In this document: piece after piece, positions 16,814-26,257 of the stretch
Numbering within the stretch: position 1 is the first letter of the stretch
Layout of the letters: the number at the start of each line of letters is the position of its first letter
Assembly: GCF_009765875.1 (NCBI RefSeq)
Contig: NZ_LMUP01000002.1
Coordinates: 434,001 to 498,000, forward strand
Direction: 5' to 3'
Source of the DNA: Pedobacter sp. L105
GTDB lineage: Bacteria; Bacteroidota; Bacteroidia; Sphingobacteriales; Sphingobacteriaceae
DNA length: 64,000 bases
Notes under the pieces: generated by a model
The model's database searches: none
What the model was told of the DNA's origin: nothing
Seen by the model: the letters and a program-made list of their open reading frames with translations, nothing else
Translations under genes and position numbers: made by a program

Positions 16814-18376
16814 TTATTTTTTTGGTTGATACAGCTGATTGATAAAAATGTTAAGTCCGTATTTTGCGTTTTTCCATTTGTCGCCCAGTTCTTTTGGGGG
16901 ATGTCCCAGACCCAGCGAAAAATTACCGCCTACCACATCCATATCACCATCACCGTCAATGTCGGCCAATTCAAGGGTAAGCGTTCTTAACGGCACATCG
17001 CTTTTTAAAATACTGGACTTAAAAGTGAACTTATTCTGGTCTGTATTTTCCAGGTAAACAAAAGACTCATCAACCAGCTTTCCAAAATCAGGAAAAAATG
17101 AGCTGGCCACAAAATCAATGTCACCATCCTTATCAAAATCATAAGCCAGTACTTTGGTCACGCCATAAATCGGGTAGAAAAACTTCTCTTTAAACACACC
17201 TTTACCCTGATTGATACTCAGGCGAATGCCATGATAAGGTTTCAAAATATTTGAATAATCGGCATTGTCACCATGTACAGTTACAATATCTGTAAGGCCA
17301 TCATGGTTATAATCCACTAATACCATATCGGTGGTTCCATAATCTGGCGGGAACCGTAAAACACGTTTGCCTTTAAACTTTAAATTACCCTGGTTATAAA
17401 AAATATACACACTTTCATCACCCTGTGCAAACAAGGCAATAATATCTTTTTTGCCATCACCGTCCATATCCTTTACTTCGCATTTGATTGCCCCTGCTAC
17501 AGGCAGTAAAACATCTTCGGTATACTGTCCTGTTTTATCTTTTTTAAACAGCGACAAAGACCCGGTTTTATTACCAAAATTACACATTACAATTTCAGGA
17601 ACACCATCATTGTCCAGGTCCTCCATCGTGGTATGAACCGGGCGGTGGAGATTGCTGAGCACCGGTGTGCTGATCGTATCACCACATTGGGTGTAAGCCC
17701 CCAGATTTAATTCTGTAGGGTATAACTTACCGATCTCGGTAAAATAAGTATTGTCTTTATAAAAGTTAAAATCAACAACAGGGCTTTTTGCCATGGTCTG
17801 CCTGGTTACGCCTACATCATATCGCCAGCTCATCACCTGGTTATTGTAACTGCCAATCCATAAGGTTTGGGTGGCGGGATTAAACTTTAAGCCCGTGATT
17901 AATGAAGTGCCATTTCCATAGATCTGCACGTCTTCCCGTTTAAACTGCGTTAAAGGACTATTTCTGGTCAGGCGTTTTGTATCATAAGGAATACTGTCAG
18001 GAGCACTATCTAATACATATTTCACCAGCTCGTTCCAGTCAGCCTCCGGTAAATAGGGCTGATCAGGAATAATATGGTTCTTTTTTACAATCACCTTTTC
18101 CTGGTCAGACAGTCCTTTTAAAGGATCATAATTGGGATAGATAATCCCCATCCTGGAAGCCATTACCGGCAGCACATGCATTTTCCAGATTTCTTTGGTT
18201 AAACTTCCCGGGTCGGGCAGCATGTGGCAGGTACTGCAATATGCCCTGAACAGCATCTTTCCTTTGTCGTCTGTTTTTGCGTTTTTGGCATGCGGTTTTT
18301 GGGCAGTAAATGAAACCAGAATGGTCACCAAAGTGGATATAAAAAGACCTGCAACAATTGATTTCCTAAGATTCAT
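16814..18376 (-). CDS. Exported monohaem cytochrome c / FG-GAP repeat protein
   Basis: A 520-aa protein with a signal segment (MNLRKSIVAGLFISTLVTILVS), one c-type haem site CSTCH at residues 47-51 with a likely distal methionine in MLPDPGS, and then a beta-propeller of FG-GAP/VCBS repeats. The repeats show the calcium-loop pattern DxDxDG: DLDNDGVPEIV, DMDGDGKKDII, DYNHDGLTDIV, DFDKDGDIDFV and DIDGDGDMDVV. Such proteins act in the periplasm or at the surface, in redox or binding roles that are mostly undefined. The 23-bp gap to the esterase gene suggests joint expression. The start ATG at 18376 fits the signal peptide. Confidence 0.85.
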   Translation of the reverse strand: MNLRKSIVAGLFISTLVTILVSFTAQKPHAKNAKTDDKGKMLFRAYCSTCHMLPDPGSLTKEIWKMHVLPVMASRMGIIYPNYDPLKGLSDQEKVIVKKNHIIPDQPYLPEADWNELVKYVLDSAPDSIPYDTKRLTRNSPLTQFKREDVQIYGNGTSLITGLKFNPATQTLWIGSYNNQVMSWRYDVGVTRQTMAKSPVVDFNFYKDNTYFTEIGKLYPTELNLGAYTQCGDTISTPVLSNLHRPVHTTMEDLDNDGVPEIVMCNFGNKTGSLSLFKKDKTGQYTEDVLLPVAGAIKCEVKDMDGDGKKDIIALFAQGDESVYIFYNQGNLKFKGKRVLRFPPDYGTTDMVLVDYNHDGLTDIVTVHGDNADYSNILKPYHGIRLSINQGKGVFKEKFFYPIYGVTKVLAYDFDKDGDIDFVASSFFPDFGKLVDESFVYLENTDQNKFTFKSSILKSDVPLRTLTLELADIDGDGDMDVVGGNFSLGLGHPPKELGDKWKNAKYGLNIFINQLYQPKK

Positions 18377-18501
18377 TTTTAAACATAAGAATTTTTCTCA
18401 ATAACGGCCCTGCCCGTCTGTTTTTATCAACAACTCACATGCAACCTTTTCAGTTAAAGGATCGTCTTGCTAATAATAACCACAACCTTAAATTAAGAAT
18501 T

Positions 18502-19056
18502 ATGATCAGGAAATTAACCGCTCTAAAATTTACCATGCTGATTACAGCATTTATTTTATTTTCTGCAACTGCTGTGCATGCGCAGGATAAAACAAAAATT
18601 ATTGGCAACAAACCAAGACAAGGCTCATCAAACAGCAGTTCTTCGGTTATTAAAGGCCATCAGTTTGGCATTAAAATGAATGCTGGCAGAAAACCGGTGG
18701 AGTTGCTAAAATTAGATTTTGGCGTACAAAGCAATGACCGCGATAACCTTAAATTTAAGGTGAATGTATATGAATTCAATGGTATACTTTCAGGAGAGAA
18801 CTTTGTTAAACAGGACATTGTAGGTGTGATACCAAAAGGAAAAGGCAGGGTTAGCGTAGATCTGGAACCCTACCATATCCAGGTTAAAAAGGATATATTG
18901 GTTACTATCGAATGGCTGGAAACCGTAAGCGGTGCAGAACCAAGTTTCGCTATTGGCTTATTTAACGGTGGTTCCTATCAGTATGAAGAGGGCAAATGGA
19001 AAAGGATTCCTGTTGCAGGATTTGATTTTAATATCCTGGTGAGGAAATTAAACTAA
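18502..19056 (+). CDS. Exported protein of unknown function
   Basis: A 184-aa protein from the ATG at 18502; the 21 upstream in-frame codons do not fit a signal peptide, while MIRKLTALKFTMLITAFILF...VHAQ does. The mature part is rich in beta strands with alternating polar and hydrophobic residues (VELLKLDFGVQSN, LKFKVNVYEF, VSVDLEPYHIQVKKDI), which suggests a single beta-sandwich. I see no catalytic or cofactor motif and do not recognise the family with certainty. A TlpA-like thioredoxin follows after 38 bp on the same strand. Confidence 0.7.
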   Translation: MIRKLTALKFTMLITAFILFSATAVHAQDKTKIIGNKPRQGSSNSSSSVIKGHQFGIKMNAGRKPVELLKLDFGVQSNDRDNLKFKVNVYEFNGILSGENFVKQDIVGVIPKGKGRVSVDLEPYHIQVKKDILVTIEWLETVSGAEPSFAIGLFNGGSYQYEEGKWKRIPVAGFDFNILVRKLN

Positions 19057-19094
19057 ATATTTTGTAGTTTTATGTATTAACCTTAACGCTATTT

Positions 19095-19625
19095 ATGATG
19101 AAACTGAACCACTTACTATTTTTGCTGCTGCTGTTGCCTTTCGCGGCTTTTTCTCAAAAAGATTCCACTACCCTGACAAAAATTGGTGATGCTGTCCCTC
19201 AGTTTGCTTTTGAAACGGCAAAAGGCACCGTAGCCAATATCAGTGATTACAAAGGAAAATTAATACTGATTAACCTTTTTGCCACCTGGTGCCCGCCTTG
19301 TAATATCGAATTGCCCTTAATGCAAAAGCAGATCTGGGAAAAACATAAAAACGATGCTAACTTTGCTCTTTTCGTATTTGGACGTGAAGAAGGATGGGAA
19401 AAATTGATTCCCTTTAAAGAGAAAAAAGGTTTTACTTTCCCTATTCTGCCTGATGTGAAAAGAGATATTTTCAGCAAGTTCGCTACCCAATTTATTCCCA
19501 GAAACATCCTGATCGATGAACATGGAAAGATTATTTATCAGTCTATGGGATATACAGAAAAAGAATTTGCAGAACTGTCAGCCTTGATTGATGAACACTT
19601 AAAAGCATCTGAAAAAGCAAAATAA
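19095..19625 (+). CDS. TlpA/ResA-like periplasmic thioredoxin
   Basis: A 176-aa thiol-disulfide oxidoreductase. It has a signal peptide (MMKLNHLLFLLLLLPFAAFSQ) and a thioredoxin fold with the active site WCPPC, C66 and C69. The cis-proline region is QFIPRNILID and the strand LILINLFATW precedes the active site. Such proteins reduce periplasmic disulfides, often during cytochrome c maturation or under oxidative stress. It lies between an unknown exported protein and an efflux pump; c-type cytochromes are encoded at 16814 and 2732 but no functional link is shown. Confidence 0.88.
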   Translation: MMKLNHLLFLLLLLPFAAFSQKDSTTLTKIGDAVPQFAFETAKGTVANISDYKGKLILINLFATWCPPCNIELPLMQKQIWEKHKNDANFALFVFGREEGWEKLIPFKEKKGFTFPILPDVKRDIFSKFATQFIPRNILIDEHGKIIYQSMGYTEKEFAELSALIDEHLKASEKAK

Positions 19626-19680
19626 AACAAGCATTAACTATTGACCTTTTATAATTGACCCGGGTTAAATCAATGATATC

Positions 19681-21225
19681 ATGGCAACAGTTACACTGAA
19701 CAGTTCTAAAGGCAGATGGATTATGGTTTCGGCCATCCTGGCTTCTGCAATGGCTTTTATTGACGGTACGGCATTAAATGTAGTTTTACCATCGCTGCAG
19801 CAAAGCCTCCGGGCTAGTGGCAGCGACCTTTTCTGGGTGCTCAATGCCTATTTGTTAATGCTGGCTTCCCTGATATTGATCGGGGGCGCATTGGGCGACC
19901 GCATAGGGCGCAAAAAAGTATTCATGGCGGGGATCGCTATTTTCATCACCGGATCTGCTGCCTGCGGATTTGCCAGCAGTGTTACTTTATTGGTCATCTT
20001 CAGGTTATTGCAGGGAATTGGAGGCGCCCTGATGATCCCTGGAAGTCTTTCCATCATTTCCTCCTCAATAGATGAAAAACAAAGAGGTAAGGCCATCGGC
20101 ACCTGGTCTGCCTTTACCACGGTAGTTACTGTTGGAGGCCCCATATTGGGTGGTGCTTTAGCTGATGCCGGCCTTTGGCGTTATATTTTCTTTATCAACA
20201 TCCCTATCGGTTTAATCTCACTGCTCATTTTAGGGTTACGTGTAGACGAGATCAAAGACGAGGAAGATCCTGTTCAGACGATAGATTTTCCAGGGGCAAT
20301 TGTGATCGTTCTGGCATTGGCTATACTTACCTTTGGATTCCTCCGTATACCGGCAATAGGATTTAACCATCTACAGGTTATAGGATCTCTTTCAGCCGGT
20401 CTGCTGCTCTTGCTTTTATTTATTTACATCGAAAGTAAAAGCCGTTATCCGATGATGCCCCTGAAACTCTTTGCCAGCGCAACGTTCAGCGGGGCCAATT
20501 TACTCACATTTTTCCTCTATGCGGGCCTGGGAGCAGGAATGCTTTTTCTCTCCTTAAACCTGGTTCAGGTACAAGGTTATACCCAGCTGCAGTCGGGATT
20601 AACATTTTTACCTTTTACCGTACTCATGATATCTATCGCAAGATTTGCGGGTAAACTGGCAGATAAATATGGGCCCAGGTTATTTCTTATTATTGGCCCA
20701 GCCGTTGCAGGAACCGGTTTGCTGATCCTCTCTTTTGTTGCGCAAACAAAAGGGCCTGCTGATTACTGGACAACCTTTTTTCCGGGAATACTGGTTTTTG
20801 GGGCCGGCATGTCATTTACTGTAGTACCGCTTACTGCGGCAGTAATGGGTTCGGTAAGTGATAACTTTTCTGGAACGGCTTCCGGTATCAATAATGCCAC
20901 CACACGGATAGCTAATGTTTTTGCCAATGCCATATTCGGTGCATTAGCTGTTCTTCTTTTTTCAGGCTCATTAAACCAGCAGATGAAAGACCTCCCGCTT
21001 ACACCAACCGAGAAAACAGCGGTGATAAAGGAATCGGTAAATCTGGGAAATGCCCAGGTTCCTCCAGGCATGACAAAAACTGCCAGATCATCGATTAAAA
21101 AAGCGTATCACACTGGCTTTATCCATGTGTATGCTATAGTCATGCGTTTATCTGCCTTACTTGGATTTTTAGGCGCATTGATGGCGATATTATTTATCAA
21201 ACGCAGTCTGATCAAAAAGGAATAA
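19681..21225 (+). CDS. MFS drug efflux transporter, DHA2 family (EmrB/QacA-like)
   Basis: A 514-aa integral membrane protein with about 14 hydrophobic segments, the number expected of the DHA2 proton-coupled drug exporters. Motif A GALGDRIGRKKVF lies near residues 62-75, a LQGIGGALMIPGS segment near 116 and the antiporter motif C GGPILGGALADAG near 150. There is no membrane-fusion partner, so it may act alone in the inner membrane. Its stop is directly adjacent to that of the convergent Crp-like regulator. Confidence 0.9.
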   Translation: MATVTLNSSKGRWIMVSAILASAMAFIDGTALNVVLPSLQQSLRASGSDLFWVLNAYLLMLASLILIGGALGDRIGRKKVFMAGIAIFITGSAACGFASSVTLLVIFRLLQGIGGALMIPGSLSIISSSIDEKQRGKAIGTWSAFTTVVTVGGPILGGALADAGLWRYIFFINIPIGLISLLILGLRVDEIKDEEDPVQTIDFPGAIVIVLALAILTFGFLRIPAIGFNHLQVIGSLSAGLLLLLLFIYIESKSRYPMMPLKLFASATFSGANLLTFFLYAGLGAGMLFLSLNLVQVQGYTQLQSGLTFLPFTVLMISIARFAGKLADKYGPRLFLIIGPAVAGTGLLILSFVAQTKGPADYWTTFFPGILVFGAGMSFTVVPLTAAVMGSVSDNFSGTASGINNATTRIANVFANAIFGALAVLLFSGSLNQQMKDLPLTPTEKTAVIKESVNLGNAQVPPGMTKTARSSIKKAYHTGFIHVYAIVMRLSALLGFLGALMAILFIKRSLIKKE

Positions 21226-21813
21226 TTACTTACCTACCATTCTCTTCCTGATACGGCTTAATGATGGCCCCTGTATACCCAGATAAGAGGCAATATGGTA
21301 TAAAGGAACTGAATTGATAATATCCGGATGCTTTTTGATCATCTCCAGGTAGCGGTCTTCCGGCCCTTTGAATAAAAAACCTTCAGTATTGTTCATTACA
21401 TCATTAAAAGCTGCTTCCGCAGTGAGTCTTCCAAATTTCTCCCATTGATGTGATTGATGATACAACTGATTAAGATGATCAATATGGATGTATACAACCG
21501 TTGAATTTATCATGGATTCCGTATAGTAATTACAGGGTTCCTGGTTGAGAAAACTTTTATAAGAAGTCATGAACTGAGACCTGGAAAAAAAAATCACATT
21601 CCTTTCGTCGCCCGTTTCCTCATTTACACGATATACCCTAAACACCCCGCTGATGATAAAAGCCAGATGCTTGCATACATTCTTATATTCGTTATAAAAC
21701 TCGTTTTTCTTATACGTTTTTAACTGCCAGTAAGGAAGGGATAAACTGAAAGATTCTTTATCCATTCCAGTGGCCGAACACAAAGCTTCTTCCAATACTT
21801 CTAATTCTGTCAT
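21226..21813 (-). CDS. Crp/Fnr-family transcriptional regulator
   Basis: A 195-aa protein with an N-terminal cyclic-nucleotide-binding fold (KHLAFIISGVFRVYRV and DERNVIFFSRSQF, residues about 45-90) and a C-terminal winged helix (HIASYLGIQGPSLSRIRKR, about 172-190). The cAMP phosphate-cassette motif is degenerate, as in most Bacteroidetes paralogues, and there are no FNR-type cysteines, so the ligand is unknown. It lies tail-to-tail with the DHA2 pump, a common pairing in this group that suggests pump regulation. A second Crp-like gene is at 43312. Confidence 0.87.
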   Translation of the reverse strand: MTELEVLEEALCSATGMDKESFSLSLPYWQLKTYKKNEFYNEYKNVCKHLAFIISGVFRVYRVNEETGDERNVIFFSRSQFMTSYKSFLNQEPCNYYTESMINSTVVYIHIDHLNQLYHQSHQWEKFGRLTAEAAFNDVMNNTEGFLFKGPEDRYLEMIKKHPDIINSVPLYHIASYLGIQGPSLSRIRKRMVGK

Positions 21814-21846
21814 GCTTATTAATTAAACTATAAAATTCCTTATTGT

Positions 21847-22428
21847 TTATCCATGAATAGCTTCTTTATTGCCATAACTTTGAATCAGCTCACCCTCAAA
21901 GTCAAGCCATTCTTTCCATCGTTTATCTACATCCACATCAACGCTATACTTACGGGCAAAATTCAAAAACGTAGTATAGTGACCTGCTTCTGAAACCATT
22001 AAATCATGATAAAACTGAGCCAGATCCTGGTCTTTGATATTTAAAGATAGTACGCGAAAACGTTCACAGCTTCTCGCTTCTATCATGGCTGCAAACAGAA
22101 GACGGTCAATAAAAGCGTTATTCCGGCTTCCATCCCTGCGGCTAAATTTAACCAACTGGCCTACGTAATCATCTTTACGCTCCCTTCCCAGGGTATAACC
22201 GCGTTTTTTTATGATATCCACTACCTGTTGAAAGTGCTGCATTTCTTCAATGGCAATGGCTGTTAATTCTTCTACCAGATCCATATGTTCAGAATTATTT
22301 GCAATTAACGTGATCGCATTGGTTGCAGCTTTTTGTTCGCACCAGGCATGATCAGTAAGAATCTCTTCTAAATTTGATTCAGCAATATTTGCCCAGCGCG
22401 GGTCTGTCAATAATTTTAATCCTAGCAT
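21847..22428 (-). CDS. miaE: tRNA 2-methylthio-N6-isopentenyladenosine-37 hydroxylase MiaE
   Basis: A 193-aa ferritin-like di-iron protein that hydroxylates the isopentenyl group of ms2i6A37 in tRNA. The start MLGLKLLTDPRWANI is typical. Iron ligands are visible as E and H in LTDHAWCEQKA, EExxH in EEMQHFQQV, E in MIEARSCERF and ExxH in EAGHYTTF. The length matches the family. It stands 33 bp upstream of the Crp-like gene, perhaps co-transcribed, but the functions are unrelated. Confidence 0.92.
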   Translation of the reverse strand: MLGLKLLTDPRWANIAESNLEEILTDHAWCEQKAATNAITLIANNSEHMDLVEELTAIAIEEMQHFQQVVDIIKKRGYTLGRERKDDYVGQLVKFSRRDGSRNNAFIDRLLFAAMIEARSCERFRVLSLNIKDQDLAQFYHDLMVSEAGHYTTFLNFARKYSVDVDVDKRWKEWLDFEGELIQSYGNKEAIHG

Positions 22429-22522
22429 GTGTTGATCAATAATCTTCCCAACAAATTTACTAATAATCGCTTGTTTAAAGATTATGTATTAAAAACATCT
22501 ATTTTGCATAAAAAATAAGGAA

Positions 22523-23761
22523 ATGAACAAACAGCGGGTATTGGTTATTGGATTAGTATGGCCTGAGCCGGTTTCATCGGCAGCGGGCACAAGACTCATT
22601 CAACTGATCAATGTCTTTCTTTCTACGGGATATGAAGTGTTTTTTGCTTCCGCGGCATCAAAAGGTGAGTTTAGTTTCAACCTGGAAAATATAGGTGTAA
22701 AGGAACAGGAGATCAGATTAAATGATGAAGGTTTTAACCATTTTTTGAGAGAGATCAACCCCGGCATCGTGCTGTTTGACCGTTATGTAACGGAAGAACA
22801 ATATGGCTGGAGGGTACAACAGGAATGTCCGGATGCCATGCGGTTACTCGATACAGAAGATCTGCATTGTTTGCGCCATGCACGCCAACAGGCTGTGAAA
22901 AAAGGTATCCCATTTGCCGCAGCAGACTTATTTACGGATATGGCTAAACGGGAGATCGCCTCCATTTTACGCTGTGATCTTTCTCTGATGATCTCTGAAA
23001 TTGAAATGGTCATTTTGAAGGAACAATTTCATGTAGATCCTTCATTAATTTATTATTTACCCTTTTTAGAAGATGAACTTAGTCCTGCACATATTCAGGG
23101 ATGGAAAGGTTTTGAAGAGCGTGAAGGTTTTGTATTTATTGGCAATTATTTACACGAGCCAAACTGGAATACGCTGCAAATATTAAAAACAAAGATCTGG
23201 CCGGTGCTTAGAAAAAAACTACCGGAATCAGGACTTCATATCTACGGTGCCTATCCTTCTCAAAAGGTAATGCAGTTCCATAACGAACAGGAAAGATTTT
23301 ATGTTCATGGCCGCGCAAAAGATGCAAAGGAAGCCATAACACGCCATAGGATATTACTTGCCCCTATCCAGTTTGGGGCGGGTGTGAAAGGAAAATTTAT
23401 AGATGCGATGCAAACAGGAACACCCGCTGTGACCACTACTGTAGGAGCAGAAGCAATGCATGGAAACCTCGATTGGAATGGGGCCATCGCAGACCAACCG
23501 GAGCTTTTTATTGATCAGGCGGTCAGCTTATACCAAGACAAGGCCCAATGGTTAGAAGCTCAGCAAAATGGCATAACGATCATTAACGAGCGGTATGCAA
23601 AATCGAAATTCATACCTTCTTTTTTAGAAAAGCTAAACACACTAGCCGCGGGCCTGGCCGCACATCGTCAGTTTAATTTTATCGGTCAGATTTTACAATA
23701 TCATACAGCAAACAGCACCAAATACATGTCTCTTTGGATTGAGGAAAAAAACAAAAAATAA
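22523..23761 (+). CDS. GT-B fold glycosyltransferase (family 4-like)
   Basis: A 412-aa glycosyltransferase. The N-terminal Rossmann-like half opens with RVLVIGLVWPEPVSSAAGTRL, and the C-terminal half has FVFIGNYLHEPNWNTLQ and the sugar-nucleotide region PIQFGAGVKGKFIDAMQTGTPAVTTTVGAEAM (seen as separate short motifs GAGVKGK and GTPAVTT). It carries no signal peptide or TM segment. The donor and acceptor are unknown and no other polysaccharide assembly genes flank it, so its product cannot be assigned. It is divergent from miaE. Confidence 0.82.
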   Translation: MNKQRVLVIGLVWPEPVSSAAGTRLIQLINVFLSTGYEVFFASAASKGEFSFNLENIGVKEQEIRLNDEGFNHFLREINPGIVLFDRYVTEEQYGWRVQQECPDAMRLLDTEDLHCLRHARQQAVKKGIPFAAADLFTDMAKREIASILRCDLSLMISEIEMVILKEQFHVDPSLIYYLPFLEDELSPAHIQGWKGFEEREGFVFIGNYLHEPNWNTLQILKTKIWPVLRKKLPESGLHIYGAYPSQKVMQFHNEQERFYVHGRAKDAKEAITRHRILLAPIQFGAGVKGKFIDAMQTGTPAVTTTVGAEAMHGNLDWNGAIADQPELFIDQAVSLYQDKAQWLEAQQNGITIINERYAKSKFIPSFLEKLNTLAAGLAAHRQFNFIGQILQYHTANSTKYMSLWIEEKNKK

Positions 23762-23839
23762 TATATGCTAATGATGCCTCTAACCTGTCCAAAACCCTGA
23801 ACCTTTACGGTAAGGCAACAAAGGTTATGATGAACAACC

Positions 23840-23869
23840 TTTGCTTTAACAGGATATTCATTACCTTTG
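23840..23869 (+). promoter_or_regulatory. Bacteroidetes-type promoter of AraC regulator
   Basis: TTTG at 23840-23843, an 18-bp spacer and TACCTTTG at 23862-23869 match the Bacteroidetes housekeeping consensus. Transcription would start near 23876, downstream of an alternative ATG at 23827, and this decides for the start at 23905. Confidence 0.65.
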
Positions 23870-23904
23870 AAAATAGTTTCAATTTTACAAATTCAAATCA
23901 ATGG

Positions 23905-24810
23905 ATGGCAACCAAAACCGAATCATTAGAAGAATTTTACCGCTATAAGTTTCATAATTTATCCGAAAACCTAAAACATGATACAGGCCATTTTAATGTA
24001 TTCAACATTGAAGACCGTATCCGGTCTGGTACCGTTTCACCTGCTTATATCCGCCGGGATTTTTATAAGATCATGTTGTTCCGGGGAAATAACGTTTTTC
24101 ATTACGGAGACGAAAGTATACCAATCACAGGAAATACATTGTTATTCTTTAATCCTCAGGTTCCTTACACCTATGATGCATTAACTCCCGATACCAGCGG
24201 TTACTTCTGCGTATTTAAAGATGAATTTTTCAAAGAAAATTTAAGATTGAGCTTAAATGAACTCCCCTTATTTGCCCCGGGGGCAAAACCTGTATTTAGC
24301 CTCAGCCTGGATGAATATATGGAGGTCTCTTCCCTCTTCGAAAAAATGGTCAGGGAAATAGATACCGGCTACATTTACAAATATGAGCTGATCAGGAATT
24401 ACGTCAGTGAACTGATCTATTATGCCATGAAAATGCAGCCTTCAGTGGTTTCGTTTCAGCACCCTGATGCCAGCTCCCGCATTACCTCGGTTTTTACCGA
24501 ATTACTGGAACGACAGTTCCCTATTGAATCGTCCGCACAGCGATTTAACCTGCGTTCACCAAAAGACTTTGCCGGTAAACTCTCCATCCATGTAAATCAC
24601 CTTAACCGGGCCGTTAAAAAAACAACAGGAAAAACAACTACCGACCATATTTTTGAACGGCTAACCAGCGAAGCTAAAGCCATGCTCAAACATACCAGCT
24701 GGAACATTGCCGAAATCAGTTACCTGCTGGGTTTTGAAGACCAGGCACACTTTAATAATTTCTTCAAAAAACAAACTAAGATTAACCCCTCCGCTTTCCG
24801 TATGGTTTGA
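23905..24810 (+). CDS. AraC-family transcriptional regulator
   Basis: A 301-aa regulator with a cupin-like N-terminal sensing domain (residues about 45-110, FNPQVPYTYDAL) and two C-terminal helix-turn-helix motifs: KLSIHVNHLNRAVKKTTGK and WNIAEISYLLGFEDQAHFNNFFKK, ending in PSAFRM. The start at 23905 (MATKTESLEEF) is preferred over 23827 because a promoter lies between them. A SDR gene begins 74 bp downstream on the same strand and is the likely target, an arrangement that recurs twice more in this window. Confidence 0.87.
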   Translation: MATKTESLEEFYRYKFHNLSENLKHDTGHFNVFNIEDRIRSGTVSPAYIRRDFYKIMLFRGNNVFHYGDESIPITGNTLLFFNPQVPYTYDALTPDTSGYFCVFKDEFFKENLRLSLNELPLFAPGAKPVFSLSLDEYMEVSSLFEKMVREIDTGYIYKYELIRNYVSELIYYAMKMQPSVVSFQHPDASSRITSVFTELLERQFPIESSAQRFNLRSPKDFAGKLSIHVNHLNRAVKKTTGKTTTDHIFERLTSEAKAMLKHTSWNIAEISYLLGFEDQAHFNNFFKKQTKINPSAFRMV

Positions 24811-24861
24811 TTTATACAAATACTGGTTTGAATGTCGCAAAATCAAATGCGCCTGCCGTCC

Positions 24862-24869
24862 TAACTTTG
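24862..24869 (+). promoter_or_regulatory. -7 promoter element of SDR gene
   Basis: TAACTTTG matches TAnnTTTG and lies 15 bp before the SDR ATG. No good -33 element is placed upstream, which fits a promoter that needs an activator such as the adjacent AraC protein. This is inference. Confidence 0.45.
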
Positions 24870-24884
24870 TTTAAAATTAAAATC

Positions 24885-25718
24885 ATGGAAAACACAAAAG
24901 TTTGGTATATCACCGGAGCCTCAAAAGGTATTGGGCTTTCACTCGTTAAACAACTATTGGAACAGGGTTATAAAGTAGCGGCAACCTCACGTAAGTTGCA
25001 TGCTTTAACAGCAGCAATTGGCGCCAACGATAATTTCCTGCCGCTTGAAGTTGACCTCACCAATGATCAGTCTGTGGCTGATTCTTTTCAGCAAACGGTT
25101 AATACCTTCGGAAAAATTGATGTAATCGTCAATAATGCAGGTTATGGAATGGGAGGTGCCTTGGAAGAGCTAACCAATGAAGAGATCAATGAAAATTTCG
25201 ATGTCAACTTCTTTGCTGTGATCAGGGTTATTCAAAAAGCCATGCCCTACCTGCGCGCCCAGCGTTCAGGCCATATCATCAACATTTCTTCTATAGCTGG
25301 TTTTGCTCCGGGCACAGGATGGTCAGTGTATGCAGCGGCGAAATTTGCCATCAGTGGTTTATCTGAAGCATTGGCCAACGACTTAAAACCTTTAGGGATC
25401 AACGTAACCGTAGTATCACCGGGATGGTTCAGGACCAGTTTTGCTAAACCGGAATCTATAACCTTTGGGAGAAATGAAATTGCCGATTATCAATACATCA
25501 GGGAATTTCATGATAAATTTAACCGGATGGATGGTGCGCAACCGGGCAATCCGGATCAGGTTGCCGCTGCCTTTATCAAATTGGTTGAACATCCGGAGCC
25601 ACCTGTTAACCTCTTTCTTGGAAGCGATGCATTTAAACGTGCAACCGGAAAGATAGAACAGTTATCAGCAGAAATGAAAGAATGGAAAGAGGTTTCTGCC
25701 TCTACTGATTTCAAATAG
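24885..25718 (+). CDS. Short-chain dehydrogenase/reductase
   Basis: A 277-aa classical SDR from the ATG at 24885; the 26 codons upstream overlap the AraC stop and do not look coding. The cofactor motif is TGASKGIG, the structural motif NNAGYG, and the active site has Ser in ISSIAG and YAAAK. The segment VSPGWFRTSF and a C-terminal VNLFLGSDAFKRA complete the fold. It would oxidise or reduce an unknown carbonyl/alcohol with NAD(P)H in the cytoplasm and is probably regulated by the AraC protein encoded just upstream. Confidence 0.9.
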   Translation: MENTKVWYITGASKGIGLSLVKQLLEQGYKVAATSRKLHALTAAIGANDNFLPLEVDLTNDQSVADSFQQTVNTFGKIDVIVNNAGYGMGGALEELTNEEINENFDVNFFAVIRVIQKAMPYLRAQRSGHIINISSIAGFAPGTGWSVYAAAKFAISGLSEALANDLKPLGINVTVVSPGWFRTSFAKPESITFGRNEIADYQYIREFHDKFNRMDGAQPGNPDQVAAAFIKLVEHPEPPVNLFLGSDAFKRATGKIEQLSAEMKEWKEVSASTDFK

Positions 25719-25735
25719 TAAACAATCAGAAATTT

Positions 25736-25769
25736 AGCATAAGTGGTCCTGAAAAGGATTGCTTATGCT
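25736..25769. terminator. Bidirectional terminator between SDR and MarR genes
   Basis: AGCATAAG pairs with CTTATGCT, extended after a bulge by TCC/GGA, between convergent genes; it reaches the stop codon of the marR-like gene. Confidence 0.7.
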
Positions 25770-26224
25770 TAAATAATAAATTCTAACAGTGAATTGTTCA
25801 TTTTAGAAAGCGTATGCATTCCCTCTTTGATATCTTGTGGTGTAATATTTTCTGATAAAACAGCAAAACATTGTTCCACCAGGGGTGAAAGCTCTTCCTT
25901 CAACTGATGCGATTTATCTGTTAAAAATATTAGTTTATTACGCCGGTCAACTTCATCCTCTTTGCGCAATACCCATCCTCCTTTTACCATGTTATCCAAC
26001 AGGTAGGTCATGCTGGATTTATCTTTAAACAGCAGATCTGCCAGTTCCTGCTGATTGATCCCTCCTTTTTTATGCAGGATACTCATTACTTCCAGCACCT
26101 CAAAGCTGATGGTCATACCGGCTTCTTTTAATTTCACCTGGAACATCTTACGCAGCCTGAATCTAAATTCAAATATAGACTGGCAAAATTCAACGATAGG
26201 TTCAGATTTTTCATCAGGGTTCAT
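25769..26224 (-). CDS. MarR-family transcriptional regulator
   Basis: A 151-aa winged-helix regulator. The core is visible as FEVLEVMSILHKKGGINQQELADLL (helices 2-3), the recognition segment KDKSSMTYLLDNMVKGGWVLR and the wing DEVDRRNKLIFLTDKS with the conserved DRR. MarR proteins usually repress efflux or stress genes and respond to aromatic ligands. It follows the DHA2 pump gene on the same strand after 33 bp, so it probably regulates this two-gene operon, including itself. Confidence 0.9.
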   Translation of the reverse strand: MNPDEKSEPIVEFCQSIFEFRFRLRKMFQVKLKEAGMTISFEVLEVMSILHKKGGINQQELADLLFKDKSSMTYLLDNMVKGGWVLRKEDEVDRRNKLIFLTDKSHQLKEELSPLVEQCFAVLSENITPQDIKEGMHTLSKMNNSLLEFII

Positions 26225-26257
26225 AATACAAATCTAATCTTTTTATAAAGCAAAAAA

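Noticed and set aside
23827..23904. N-terminal extension of the AraC gene to the ATG at 23827
   Set aside because: A good promoter lies at 23840-23869, inside this extension, and the family starts at about 23905.
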